DNA from: Caprimulgus europaeus
Lineage: Eukaryota > Chordata > Aves > Caprimulgiformes > Caprimulgidae
DNA: 64,000 nt
NCBI GenBank assembly: GCA_907165065.1
Contig: OU015524.1
Span: 34,043,295-34,107,294 of the forward strand
Direction: 5' to 3'
Shown: positions 1 through 10,110 of the stretch, in pieces
Position numbering within the stretch: the first letter of the stretch is position 1
Layout of the letters: each line of letters begins with the position of its first letter
Notes under the pieces: model-generated
What the model was told of the DNA's origin: nothing
The model's database searches: none
The model's input: only the letters and a program-made list of their open reading frames with translations
Made by a program: the position numbers and the translations under genes

Positions 1-624
1 TCCAGTGCTGCTTCTGCAGGGCCTGCCAAGAGTCAGGAGATTTCAATAGAAGGAGAACAGAAGGCACTGTGGTGTCTGCAGAGCAGTGGATTGGGTGCAG
101 GTGAGTAACACAGAGCCACCGGGGCTTTCCATTGCCCTTTTGCCTTGCTGCAGTTGTTTGCATCAGGAGTCAAGAAGCCTCTATCTTCAGGTTTTCCACT
201 GCTAAATTTTGTCTGGTTGCCACTCCTACCTGTGAAAAGGAGGTTTATCAGGCTTTTCTGCTGACCTGAGTCCTAAGCCCTCGAGAACCTGCACTGAACA
301 TTGCTAAAATATCATACCTAGCTTGTGCTCCAGTCCTAAGCGCTAGTGGTGGACTGATTTAGGTATGACCTCCATTCTGAGGTGGTGTGAAGCCCTGTCT
401 GCAGCATTTTGTAATCATAACAGAGTGCTCTAACTCAAAGATATAGTAATGATCATGCTGGAGGTTCACAAACACCTTGTATTTGTAATGAATCCGTGGA
501 TCCCTCCAGCTCTCCCTACTCAAATCAGCTATCTTTAAGAACAAATCCTAGAAAGTATAGAACTGTGCACAGGCAAGTGGCTAGGTCTTTTTCAAGCTCA
601 GAAGTGTCTCTTGTACTCTTCCAG

Positions 625-894
625 CCCCACCTGCTCTGAAGCTGTCTGTCAATGAAACGCTCGTGGTTAACCCTGGTGACAACGTCACTATGCAGTGCTC
701 TCTGACGGGTGGTGATCCACAGCCAGAGGTGGTTTGGTCTCATTCTCCTGGCCCAATGCCTCCCAATAGCCTTGTCCAAGGAGGCAACCTGACCATCTGG
801 AGGATCCGTGTGGAGGACTCGGGCTACTATAATTGTACAGCCATCAACAATGTGGGGAACCCAGCAAAGAAGACAGTGAACCTGCTGGTGCGGT
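625..894 (+). CDS. MDGA1: MDGA1 exon: third Ig-like domain (Ig3)
   Basis: This 270-nt exon encodes about 90 residues, one complete C2/I-set Ig domain. It starts after a CTCTTCCAG acceptor with two bases that finish a codon begun upstream (giving Ala in APPALKLSVNETLVVNP), and ends with one base before GTAAGT, so it is phase 1-1. The Ig core is plain: Cys25 (MQC), Trp38 (VVW) and Cys71 in the DSGYYNC motif. Four N-glycosylation sequons are visible (NET, NVT, NLT, NCT). Reading through the donor meets a stop within about 40 bases, which supports the exon end. In MDGA1 the neuroligin contact lies in Ig1-Ig2; Ig3 belongs to the bent ectodomain scaffold. The 386-nt intron to Ig4 is the shortest in the window. 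Confidence 0.97.
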
Positions 895-1280
895 GTAAGT
901 TGTTGTTTTTCTTCGAGCATGGGTTTTCTGGGTGAGGGGGCTAGATTTGCATTTCTTCTGGCTGTTCTTGTACAGTAGAGGGTGAATGTGATACTTAGCA
1001 GTGATTAGTGTTCTAGAGAAATGCCTGTGTAAGCTTCTCTGCCCCTAGCCCAACTGCTTGCAGGCTCATCCCGGGCTGTAGCACTATCCTGGACTGGAGG
1101 GTGATCCCAGACTGCCAGATGTGAGGCTCTGGGGGTATTTTGTGGGAACATGATTGGGGTAAGTCATCGAACAGATTTTGCATGGAGATGTTACCTTCCT
1201 GAGGAGCAAATTGCTGTTGCCCTGTCCCATGCAAGACACTTTGCTGTCCCTAACCAGTTTTGCACTTGTGTTCATCCCAG
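895..1280 (+). other. MDGA1 intron between Ig3 and Ig4 exons
   Basis: A 386-nt intron, GTAAGT to TTCATCCCAG. The reading frame of the Ig4 exon runs back into its last 100 bases, but the peptide there has no Ig character and the acceptor at 1279-1280 sets the true exon start. I see no repeat or other gene in it. Confidence 0.85.
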
Positions 1281-1610
1281 CCATGAAGAATGCCACATTC
1301 CAAATCACCCCTGATGTGATCAAAGAGAGTGAGACCATCCAGTTAGGGCAAGACTTGAAGCTCTCATGCCATGTGGATGCTGTCCCCCAGGAGAAGGTTG
1401 TCTATTCGTGGTACAAGAACGGGAAACCAGCCAGGTTCTCAGACCGGTTGCTCATCACCCGAAATGACCCTGAGCTCCCACCTGTGACCTGCAGCTTGGA
1501 GATTATTGATCTGAGATTCAGTGACTATGGCACATACCTGTGCGTGGCTACCTTCCAAGGAGCACCCATTCCCGACCTCAGTGTGGAGGTGAACATCTCC
1601 TCAGAGACAG
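1281..1610 (+). CDS. MDGA1: MDGA1 exon: fourth Ig-like domain (Ig4)
   Basis: This 330-nt phase 1-1 exon encodes about 110 residues. The junction codon T|CC gives Ser before MKNATFQITPDVIKESE, the expected Ig3-Ig4 linker. The Ig core is Cys30 (LSC), Trp44 (YSW) and Cys88 in DYGTYLC. Sequons NAT and NIS are present. The exon closes with VEVNISSET and a G that joins TG of the next exon to give Val. A third cysteine at residue 71 (codon 1490-1492, PPVTCSLE) stands where I recall Ser in human MDGA1. It would be unpaired within this domain. The donor is GTGAGC. Length and order match the family. Confidence 0.97.
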
Positions 1611-2889
1611 GTGAGCCCTTCTGTGGTGGCTGGGGACCTCAGAGGAGGGGTTGCCCCACCCCCATGCCTCTGGCTTTTTTGAAGAACCTCACATGAGTGT
1701 CTTGAATCCCAGTGGGGAGAAGTCTCATATCCTCAGGGAAGCATTTGACTGAGACTGGAGACAGGTGATAGTTACAGCTCCTCTGCCAGATGTGTCATGC
1801 ACCATGCAGATCTTCCTTTATGTTTTCTCCCTATGAAAAGTCCAAAGTGCAGTCCACTCAAAGCTGCAGAGACAGGTTCAGAGTGTGATTGTTCAAAGAA
1901 ACCTCCAAATTGTGAAGGAAGAAAGAGAGGGTGGTATTTCACCAAATTTCAAACGTCCCTTTGCTTAGAAGGGAGTAAAAGAGAAAGCAAGCTGCTCTTT
2001 CTTCTCTTTGGTGTTGCTTATGAGGAATGTCCCTTTTTCAGAGCTGTGGCTAGGAGATTAGTATCATCCGTCATTGCAAATTCTGTGAAGAGCTTTAATG
2101 TTTACTGGATTGCAATTGCAATCTGTCTTGGGCATTCTCTGTAGGAGTCCAAGTGTTATAAATGCCTCCACCTTTTAAAATCAGGGTCAAAGCTTCACCC
2201 CGTGGTTCAGTGAGGACAGGACTAATCCGTAAGTGTGTTTGTCAGTCACCTTGGGGACTGAAATACAAGGTCTCAGGGCTGCTTTTTTGTTTCTAGGGAA
2301 GTGGTGGGTCCAGCTGTGCTCTCTATTACATCCATGTCATCTTGCTGCCTTCCCAGGACCTTGAGCGTATAGCACAAAGCAGCATTGAGCTATCTGAGTT
2401 ATCTGATGAGGACTCCCGAGGGGAGCCAACTGCCCACAGATTTTGTCCTGAACCTTCAGGGAAAGTTTCTTCTCAATCTCTGGTTGTGCTGAATCCATTG
2501 CCCAGGCTGGTCCCAGTCTTGATTCTGGATGTTGCTCACTTCAGCCCCCTTCAGCAGAAGGTGCTGTGACTGTTTTTGATGCTTTGGGATGCTCCATTCT
2601 CTGAGCAGAAATGCTGGGGCCAGTCTGCTTCCAACAGGACTGCACCTAGTGCTCATTAGCAGCCTGGAGATTGAGCCCTGACAATGCTGTGGGCTCACTA
2701 AGTGCTGAAGGGTGGTGCTTACCTTCTGCTAGCAACCTTGGAAGGTAGTGCCCTCTCTGTGCCCGCAGACACCAACCCTGTTGTACCAGCAGGGAACAAA
2801 ACCAAGGGAACCATCCAATCCTGGTGCAAAGCCAGCTCTCCCGACCTTGTGTGGCTGCTGCTGCCAGGAGCAATCTTTTTTGCCCAAGA

Positions 2890-2904
2890 TCACTAGATGG
2901 CAGA
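2890..2904 (+). promoter_or_regulatory. CTCF-like core motif
   Basis: TCACTAGATGGCAGA matches about 13 of 15 positions of the CTCF core consensus CCACYAGRKGGCRSY. It lies in the Ig4-Ig5 intron. Single motif matches of this quality arise by chance, so occupancy is not implied. Confidence 0.3.
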
Positions 2905-3429
2905 GTGCAGTTGTATTTAAGACTGCAAGGGTAGGAGCTTGAAAAGGGTTGGGAGACCCTGGATGATCCCACCAAAAGGCTGACCAGTGTCTGCTGGTCC
3001 AGATGTTGGTCCAAGCACCATTCAGTGTCTGGCTAAAAGAAGGTATCTCTGGTGGCAGATTGCCCCATTCTCTGGCCTGTCTGGTGGAGGGTGAGCCCCA
3101 GATGCTTGTGTGGATGCTGCTGATGGGGAAGGGCAGGAGGGCAGCCTGGGGCATTTTGAAGCCTCTCTTTGGCAGCCTGGACTAGCAGGACCACTTTGTG
3201 ACCCAGGAAGTGAAAACAGCCATCCCTGCCTGAGTGGCCCTCCGTGCAGCAGCTGATGCTGTCCAGCAAGCAGCATCCCCATGAAGAGAAACAAGCCACC
3301 TCTGACATGTGGTTCTCACATTAAAACCCAGTGGGTTTTCCCCAGAGTGCAGGATGGGAGCAGGAGGGCGGCAGTGGTGGCTCCATGTTTCCCCATTGAG
3401 CAAAGCCTGAGCTTGCCAAGGTGGCTGCC

Positions 3430-3770
3430 TCCACTGCGCGGCTCCGAGGAGATGGCTTTAATTAAAAAAATCTTCAAATGCAATTTACAGCTTTTCCCAT
3501 GGAGAAAATTGCCTCTCACCAGGTGAGCAGCTGCTGGCAGTGTTGGGCGCCGAGAGTGCTGTCATCCCTTTGCGTGGTGCAGAACAGGGTGTGATGAGAT
3601 TCCCCAGCCTGCAGGAGACCTGCAAATTGAAAATGTGGCCTCCCTGTTGCATAGGGAGGTCACTGCAGAGGGAGATTGGGCTGGAGCCATCATAAATTTG
3701 CTCATAAAGCAGCTGTGGGCTGGAAAGTGTGCAATTACTGTAGCATACTCTCCTTTGCTGGGGTTGAATT
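3430..3770. promoter_or_regulatory. Candidate conserved noncoding block
   Basis: This stretch contains TTTAATTAAAA, ATGCAAT, CATAAATTTGCTCATAAA and GTGCAATTACTGTAG. These are homeodomain, POU and CDX-like sites set in moderately CpG-containing sequence (GCGCGGCTCCGAG, GGGCGCCGAG). It resembles a neural enhancer in composition only. Conservation cannot be judged from one genome. Confidence 0.25.
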
Positions 3771-4894
3771 GAGCTAACGTTGGTCAGAGCAGCTTGTTAC
3801 TGTCCCTGTAGTTCTAAACTTTGGTTTAAATGGAAAAGAAGTACGTAGCCCTTGCAGTTATGGAAATGTCAATCCAAGTGTCGCTTCTGTCAGCAGGAAG
3901 GGCTGAAAAAGGAGCTTTCAGAAAATGTTTGTGGCCATATTTACCTCGGTTGAACTGTTAACACTGAAGCCTAATACAAATAAAATGTCAGTATTACATG
4001 AGGTTTTGCACAAACATCCCCTTCCTGGGTTCTTGATGGAATTGGGAGTTTGAACAACAAACCTCTTCCCACCGACACCTCTGCACCCTTAGTCATTGGG
4101 TTTCTTTTGAGCTTTGTTTGTCAGCAAAGTTTTGTTTGTCAGTTAGATATTTCTTGAGTGTTACTGTGCCTCCAGCTCTACCCTGATTCGGCAGAAGTTC
4201 TGCTGGATGAGTTCTTTCCATCCTGAAAGAGATGCTAGAAGTGATCTTTGCTAGGACCCATCTCTCACTCAAGTGAGCCAGAGATAACCAGTGTGCTGTG
4301 AATCTTAATATAAAGTAAGAAAAGACACATAACAAAGCTGGCTTCTTGCTGTGGTTTAGGAGCAAACAGGGATTCTGGATATCCGATAAGGATGGAGATG
4401 CAATCTGCAAGCGCTAGTCCCACAAGTTTTGCTTTCGGTCTGACCTGGATAAAAGGACTGGATACCTTGTCAGATACGGCTTTTATTTCTTGGCCAAAAG
4501 ACTGCAGTTCCACTTGGGAAATTCACTGACCAGAAATTAAGAAATGGATCAAAGAGGCTTTTGCCTTTGGGTTCCTCAGTGCTATTCCTGCTTCTGGACA
4601 ACACTTTGCAACTAGAGGGGTGGGGGCTGGGGGAATGTCCCAGTGCAGCTGGCTCTTGCCATTGATATTGGGATACCTTGTTGGAGAAGCTTGGAACTTC
4701 CTTGGTACCCTGCAGCTCCAGACCTTATAGGATGGCTTACATGGGCAGTGTCTTCCTATAGGGGTTGCAGTGTGTCAAGTAGAAGTCTCTGGAGTTCAGG
4801 GCTATTGGTGTGATTCAAACATAAGCATCTTAATAATTTTCCTTGCTGGCTGGAAACTCAGTGTAAAATGTTTCCTTTCTTGTCTCCCTTTTAG

Positions 4895-5188
4895 TGCCAC
4901 CAACCATCAGTGTCCCTAAGGGTCAGTCCACCATCACGGTCCGGGAAGGCTCCAGGGCTGAGCTGCAGTGTGAGGTTCGAGGGAAGCCCAAGCCACCCAT
5001 CATCTGGTCCCGGGTGGATAAGGAAATTCCCATGCCTTCAGGGACAATGACGATGGAGACATATGATGGGAAACTGCACCTGGAGAGTGTGAGCCGAGAA
5101 ATGAGTGGGACCTATAAGTGTCAGACAGCCAGATACAATGGCTTTAACATCAGACCCCGGGAAGCCCTGGTGCAGCTCAATGTGCAGT
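4895..5188 (+). CDS. MDGA1: MDGA1 exon: fifth Ig-like domain (Ig5)
   Basis: This 294-nt phase 1-1 exon encodes about 98 residues. It begins after TCTCCCTTTTAG with TG completing a Val codon, giving [20 protein letters not shown]. The Ig core is Cys26 (LQCEVRGKP), Trp38 (IIW) and Cys76 in the [15 protein letters not shown] motif. It ends [10 protein letters not shown] plus one base before GTGAGT, and that base joins TC of the Ig6 exon to give Phe. No N-glycosylation sequon is present, unlike Ig3 and Ig4. The sequence is nearly collinear with human MDGA1 as I remember it. A 22.1-kb intron follows, so the first three Ig exons of the window form a tight cluster. Confidence 0.97.
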
Positions 5189-5850
5189 GTGAGTATAACC
5201 ATACAGTGCTGGAGCACCTGTCTGAATGCCTGTGTCCACAAAAGCCTGTGGGCTCAGCAGCGTTGACACACTCAGTGCTGCTTTTAGGCAAAGTTGACCT
5301 TTCTTACTGGGCTGAGCAGAGACATCTCTTGTCTGGGGACCTTTAAACAGTTTGTATTTAATTGGCTTGGCTACACAAGGCTAAGGGCAGGATACTGTAT
5401 AGCCAGTGTGTTGCGAGTGGAATGGAGAGGTGTTGTGTGTGTTTGTAAGCAATGCTTTCCGTTTCCCTACCAGCTGATCAGCACAGAACAGCACCGTTAC
5501 CAGGTATGTGTTTGTGTGTATTACATGTGTGCAAAATACCTTCAGGGTGCACTAGTAAGATTGTAAGGTCAAGCACTCAAAAGGTAGCAAATGAATGCTA
5601 GACCAGGTCCACCTTACAACTCTTTCTTTAGCTTAGTTATCCCAGCTGTCATTTCTCAATATGCCTGAACCATTTTTCCTGAAAAGCAGGGCTGTGCAGA
5701 CCCTAATATGGACTGCATAGTCCCAAATGGTTTCCACGCAGTAAGGCTGTGAGTAACAGAAAACTGATTCTTAGCATACGGTGTATTGAGTGATTTCAGC
5801 AATGGGGGTTGTTCCCAGCCTGCTTGTAGGTAATATCTGTGCATAAAGGT

Positions 5851-6110
5851 GAATCATAGAATTGCCTAGATTGGAAAAGACCTTTGAGATCATTGAGTCC
5901 AACCACTAACCTAACACTAACAAGTCCTTGACTAAACCATGTCCCTGAGCACTATGTCTAGACAACTGTTAGATACCTCAAGGGATGAGGACTACACCAC
6001 TACAATGGGAAATATGTTTCAATGCCTGATAACCCTTACAGTGAAGAAATTCTTCCTAATATCCAATCTAAACTTCCCTTGGTGCAACTTGAGGCAATTT
6101 CATTTTTCAA
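5851..6110 (-). mobile_element. CR1 LINE 3' fragment
   Basis: It begins GAATCATAGAATTG followed by TTGGAAAAGACCTTTGAGAT. This is the reverse complement of the CR1 3' end (CCAACCTAAATGATTCTATG type). It continues through the typical CR1 3' region, including GAAATTCTTCCTAATATCCA and the stretch GCAACTTGAGGC, then fades into unrelated sequence near 6110. It is 5'-truncated, like most bird CR1 copies, and carries no intact reading frame. Confidence 0.88.
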
Positions 6111-7020
6111 ACAAGAAAGTAGGGCAAATGTTGTCCTCGTTCCCTTTATAGGCTCCTGCCTTTCCCCCTGTGCAGAAAAAACCAGCAAACAACACAGTCC
6201 CTGTTTATCCCTCTCCTCCTTGTTCACACAGCTGGAAGGAGGTGGGTGCCATGGTGGGGGCTGCTGTGGTTGATTGAAACACTGCTCTCCAGCGCGAGTA
6301 GCTCATTAGTTCCGTGCCTTGCTCTGGAATTCTCATCTTGTCAGAAATGAGGATCGTGTGGCTTCTGCAGACTCCATGATGAGCACTTCCCTCGCTTCCC
6401 CCTGCCCGTGCATCCCACTGGAGAGCTGCTTAGGTGGGGTGTGCATCCACACGGGCAGCATGCACGCCTGTGTGTGTGCATGTGCATGCGGACGTGCCTC
6501 TTTATGTGTCCGTGTGAGCTCCTTTTGAACTGGCTCACTCAAGGAAACAACAAACTCTGAGTGATAATGTGGTGGTTTCTCTGATTTGCTCCAAAGCTAA
6601 AGTTGCAAAATCAATACAGCAGATCTGATTAGATGTCAGAACCTGTTTCTATGTTTCTCTTTTCTTTTTCTCCCCTCACCCTCATTCATATAGTGCTGTA
6701 TTGTAACAAACTAGCCCAGAAATAGGCTTTGCCAACTGCACTGCAGTAGTGGAAAGAGAATAAGAAGACAAAAAGAACAAGCAAGCTGTCAAAAAAAAAA
6801 AAGTGTTTGGACTTTTTATTATTTTTTGTATTTTGAAAGCAGAAAAAGTTGTTTTCCTTTTATCTTATGAGCTGTAATTGTCCATCATCAGCTCTCTGAC
6901 AGGCTGGATCCCTGGACTGTTCCCTGGACTTCTTGGTCTGAACTGTAGAGCTTTGGAAGATTAATAAGTTTATGAAAGTCCTTGCAGCCTTACAGCTCTG
7001 TGGTTAGGATGAAGAAATGT

Positions 7021-7240
7021 TGTATACTGGTTAGAGTGAGAGATTGGGCTTGTCAGAACTCCTGGGAATCTGGCTACCACTTGAAGTGACTATTTCCTGT
7101 CATCTTTTCCCATATCTTTGAAGCAGCAGTAAAACTGACCCATCTCTTGAAGGATTTGTGGGGCATAATAAAAATAGCTCTTTGAAATCTTGAAATAAAA
7201 ATGGCAATGGAAGGGCAGAGTGCTGTTGTTAATAATATCA
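7021..7240 (+). mobile_element. MIR-like SINE
   Basis: GGTTAGAGTGAGAGATTGGG and AACTCCTGGGAATCTGG match the MIR head. A degraded AAACTGACCCATCTCTTGAAGG core and GCTCTTTGAAATCTTGAAA (from the GCGCTTTGAGATCCT motif) follow. The order and spacing fit an old MIR in sense orientation, with high divergence. Confidence 0.6.
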
Positions 7241-9869
7241 ATGCTATTGCTAATGCTGTTGTCAAGGCTTTTTTCAGGACCAGGTACTCACTCAAGAAAA
7301 ATCCAGCAGAAAAATGAATCCTCTGCAAAGGTGGGTTTAAAATCAGGGCTGGGTCACCTTGTGTAGGTGAGATAGCATAAGACTGTAAAACACACACTAG
7401 GCTTGAAAATGGGCAGCACTCTGGGTTTTGGCATACAAAGTATCATTTGACCAATATGTATGAAAGGAGGAAAGAAAGGAAGTGTGTATGTGTGGGTCAG
7501 TGAAAAGGATGCTACCTAGATACGAATTTAGCAAGTACATAATAACAAATTGCAAAAAATATATTAACTATGTATCCTAACAGCCTGGTGAAAACAGCAT
7601 TTCCATGGATTACCAAGATAAGTAGCGACTCTAAACTCTAGCTCTTGGTAGAAATGGCCTTTCAGATGATGGTTTTATCGTGGTGAATGTTACATTTGCT
7701 CTGTTAGAACCTCACATAACAATGTGGTGTAAATTGCAATCCTAGAAGATTATCCTGTTTGAATTATATTGTGTGAGCACTGATGCTTTGTCAGTCCTGA
7801 ACAGCATGTCAGAAGCTACTGGACAGTCAAAGTGCAGCTCAACCCTGCCCTTGTCATCATATCTGATCCTCGATACATCTACGCAAGTGTTTACCCACAG
7901 GTAGGGTAATCCTCCCTCATAGCACTCACTACTTGCTGTCTCAGGCCCTTGCTTGATCACCTGAATGGATTCTCCCTCTTTGGATAACACCAAAGCCTGG
8001 TAGCAGAGCACCCCTGTCTCCTCTATTGTTAATTGGTTCACCATATTCTGATGATTGGATAAGAAGACTTTTGTTGGTGCTGTTTTTGTCTTTGGCAGAA
8101 GTCTTGGTGTCTCTTAAGTGTCCAGAGAAAGAAGGAAAGAAGGAAGAAGAGATATTTACATAGGGTTGACCTTCTTTTGGATAGTCAAGTTTAAAAAATG
8201 CTCCTGTTTCTCATCTTTGGGTCACACAACATGATAGATTTTGGCAGGAAGAAAGACTAGAAAAGGAATTAACCTGAGTATTTTCTTCCCTGGAATAACA
8301 TGGCCTAAGAATTTGGCCCTTTCTGGATCCAGAATAACAGTTCTCAATCATCTGGGACTGATCTGCAAAGGATTGGGTTTATTGCCCTTGGATGGACATT
8401 TGCCACATTAAGCAGCAGGTGGATTATTGTGTTTTATCTTCCAAGTATAGTGAATATTAGGTGTAATGAGGAAAGTAGACTGTCATTCTCTTTGGAGGAG
8501 TAGTTATCATGATTAACAGGACAGGAGACATTGCATAGCCCTAAACATGGGTATTGTCACAGGGCCAGTGACCAGCAGATCTGGCTCTGCCCTAACCCAC
8601 AATACATCCAGAATACGTCCTGCTGTGGCATCTGTTGCCCTTGTCACTTAAACTAATGTTCAGGTGAGCACAGATACGTTTTCCTATTCAAGCTCACACG
8701 CTGGCAAATGTTATTCCTGGTCACACGCTGTTGACTCATTCCTCCTTAAAATCCTGCGGAACCTATTGGCAATGCTGTACATCAGACAGGCAATAGTCAG
8801 CATCAATTTCCCCTGTTATCTGTGTAGCAAACAGAAGAGCAAGGTGGAGAGGAAGGGGTGATACTGTAAATAAGTAAGAAGCATTGCTGGATCCATGCAA
8901 CTGGAAATAGAAATGCATTAAACTGTTTCGATCAACTGTTGAAGCCATTGCTCAGTGTCAGTGCTCTTTGCTGGTGCCCTGCCCCATCTGAAACATAAGC
9001 TTGGATATTAACTGCTCCATTAAAAGCACTCTTGAGACATGCTCCTAGCATGGAGATGTTTCTTCAGAGTGGCTAGGACTGGGCTTTTGGCTCCTGAGAG
9101 CTCCTTGCAGCTCTCCCTGCCTGTGTGAAGGGAGTCTAAGAGAAATGAGACCATGGCCAGAGCTGACCCTTATCTCTGACTGAGTTGACTTATCTGTCTT
9201 GTTGCTTGGCTGTGTGAGCTGGAGTATGGAGCCATCTGCTAAGAACTTTAGACTTGGCTGGTTTAATTTTTGAGTGTATTTATTAATAGTGACTCTTTTA
9301 ATTTTCTGTATTCTTTTCATCAGTGAAGTCCATCCTGACACCCTCCTCCAAGCTGAGGAGCACAGTTCAGGAGCTAACTTGGGGGCAGAAGGTGATTTTT
9401 TTTTTTTCCTACCCTTGCAGTGACTGAGGCTTTCCTGCCCTTCCATTCATGGTTCAATTTCGCTATTCTACGTGGTACAGGTCTTGTTCTCAAGAGAAGG
9501 AAAGCCCAAGTTCTCATACCAACCAGAGCTCTGGGATGCTCTGGTTCATTTTAAACTGTCAGAGGCTTAAGAATAATTTGATGTTCTGGGGAAGGTGCAT
9601 TTGTATTAATAGTCGTGGGAAAAATGTACCTTCTACAAATTCAGTGTTTGTAAACCTGGAGACTTTCATTAGCGAAAAGAAGAAAACGATTTGTAGTCAT
9701 GGGCATGACCTCGAGCCTCCAGTCTGAATAAAGATCTGACCTGATCTCTGGCCCCATTTTGATGGAAATCCTCCCTGTTTATCCCCTAATTTGTTGCACA
9801 GAGGTTTGTGCGATTAAGCTGGAAGTATACGTGTTATTTCTTTGTTTCTGTCAATACACAGAATCCTCC

Positions 9870-10110
9870 CGCTCCCCCCATTAAGAGCAGGGAGTTTTGT
9901 TCCTGATTGCCAACACACTTTCCGCGGCGGCATTGTGGCCGGGATTAAGTTGCTTAGAGCTTGTGTTTGTGCACGTAGCCCTGTCCTCGTCAGTCTGACG
10001 TTAGGATTGCTCACTCTGCTTCCCAGTGCCTGGGCCACTAACGACTAATTAGAGTTGTCAGTCTAAGGACGGGCTGAAGGAGGAATTGGTTTTACTCCAT
10101 CATGGCTGTA
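9870..10110. promoter_or_regulatory. Candidate conserved noncoding block
   Basis: CpG sites are more frequent here than in the surrounding intron (TTCCGCGGCGGCATTGTGGC, CGTCAGTCTGACG). They sit beside homeodomain-type TAAT sites (CTAACGACTAATTAGAG). The mix is common in vertebrate developmental enhancers. The call rests on composition alone. Confidence 0.25.

Larger units (their letters stand above)
1611..4894 (+). other. MDGA1 intron between Ig4 and Ig5 exons
   Basis: A 3,284-nt intron, GTGAGC to CTTTTAG. No gene is seen in it. It holds a CTCF-like motif near 2890 and an AT-rich, homeodomain-site-rich block at 3430-3770 that could be a conserved element. A G-rich patch lies near 4615-4637. 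Open frames on both strands between 2340 and 3530 are short, mutually overlapping and proline/serine-rich, and I treat them as chance. Confidence 0.8.

Noticed and set aside
1-624. Search for the Ig2 exon before Ig3
   Set aside because: No frame here resembles the Ig2 end expected before APPALKL. The GCAGGTGAGTAA near 105 looks like a donor but its upstream frame carries no Ig motif.
1178-1280. An upstream extension of the Ig4 exon frame starting at an ATG
   Set aside because: The peptide before SMKNATF is not Ig-like, and the AG at 1279-1280 with matching phase to the Ig3 donor sets the exon start.
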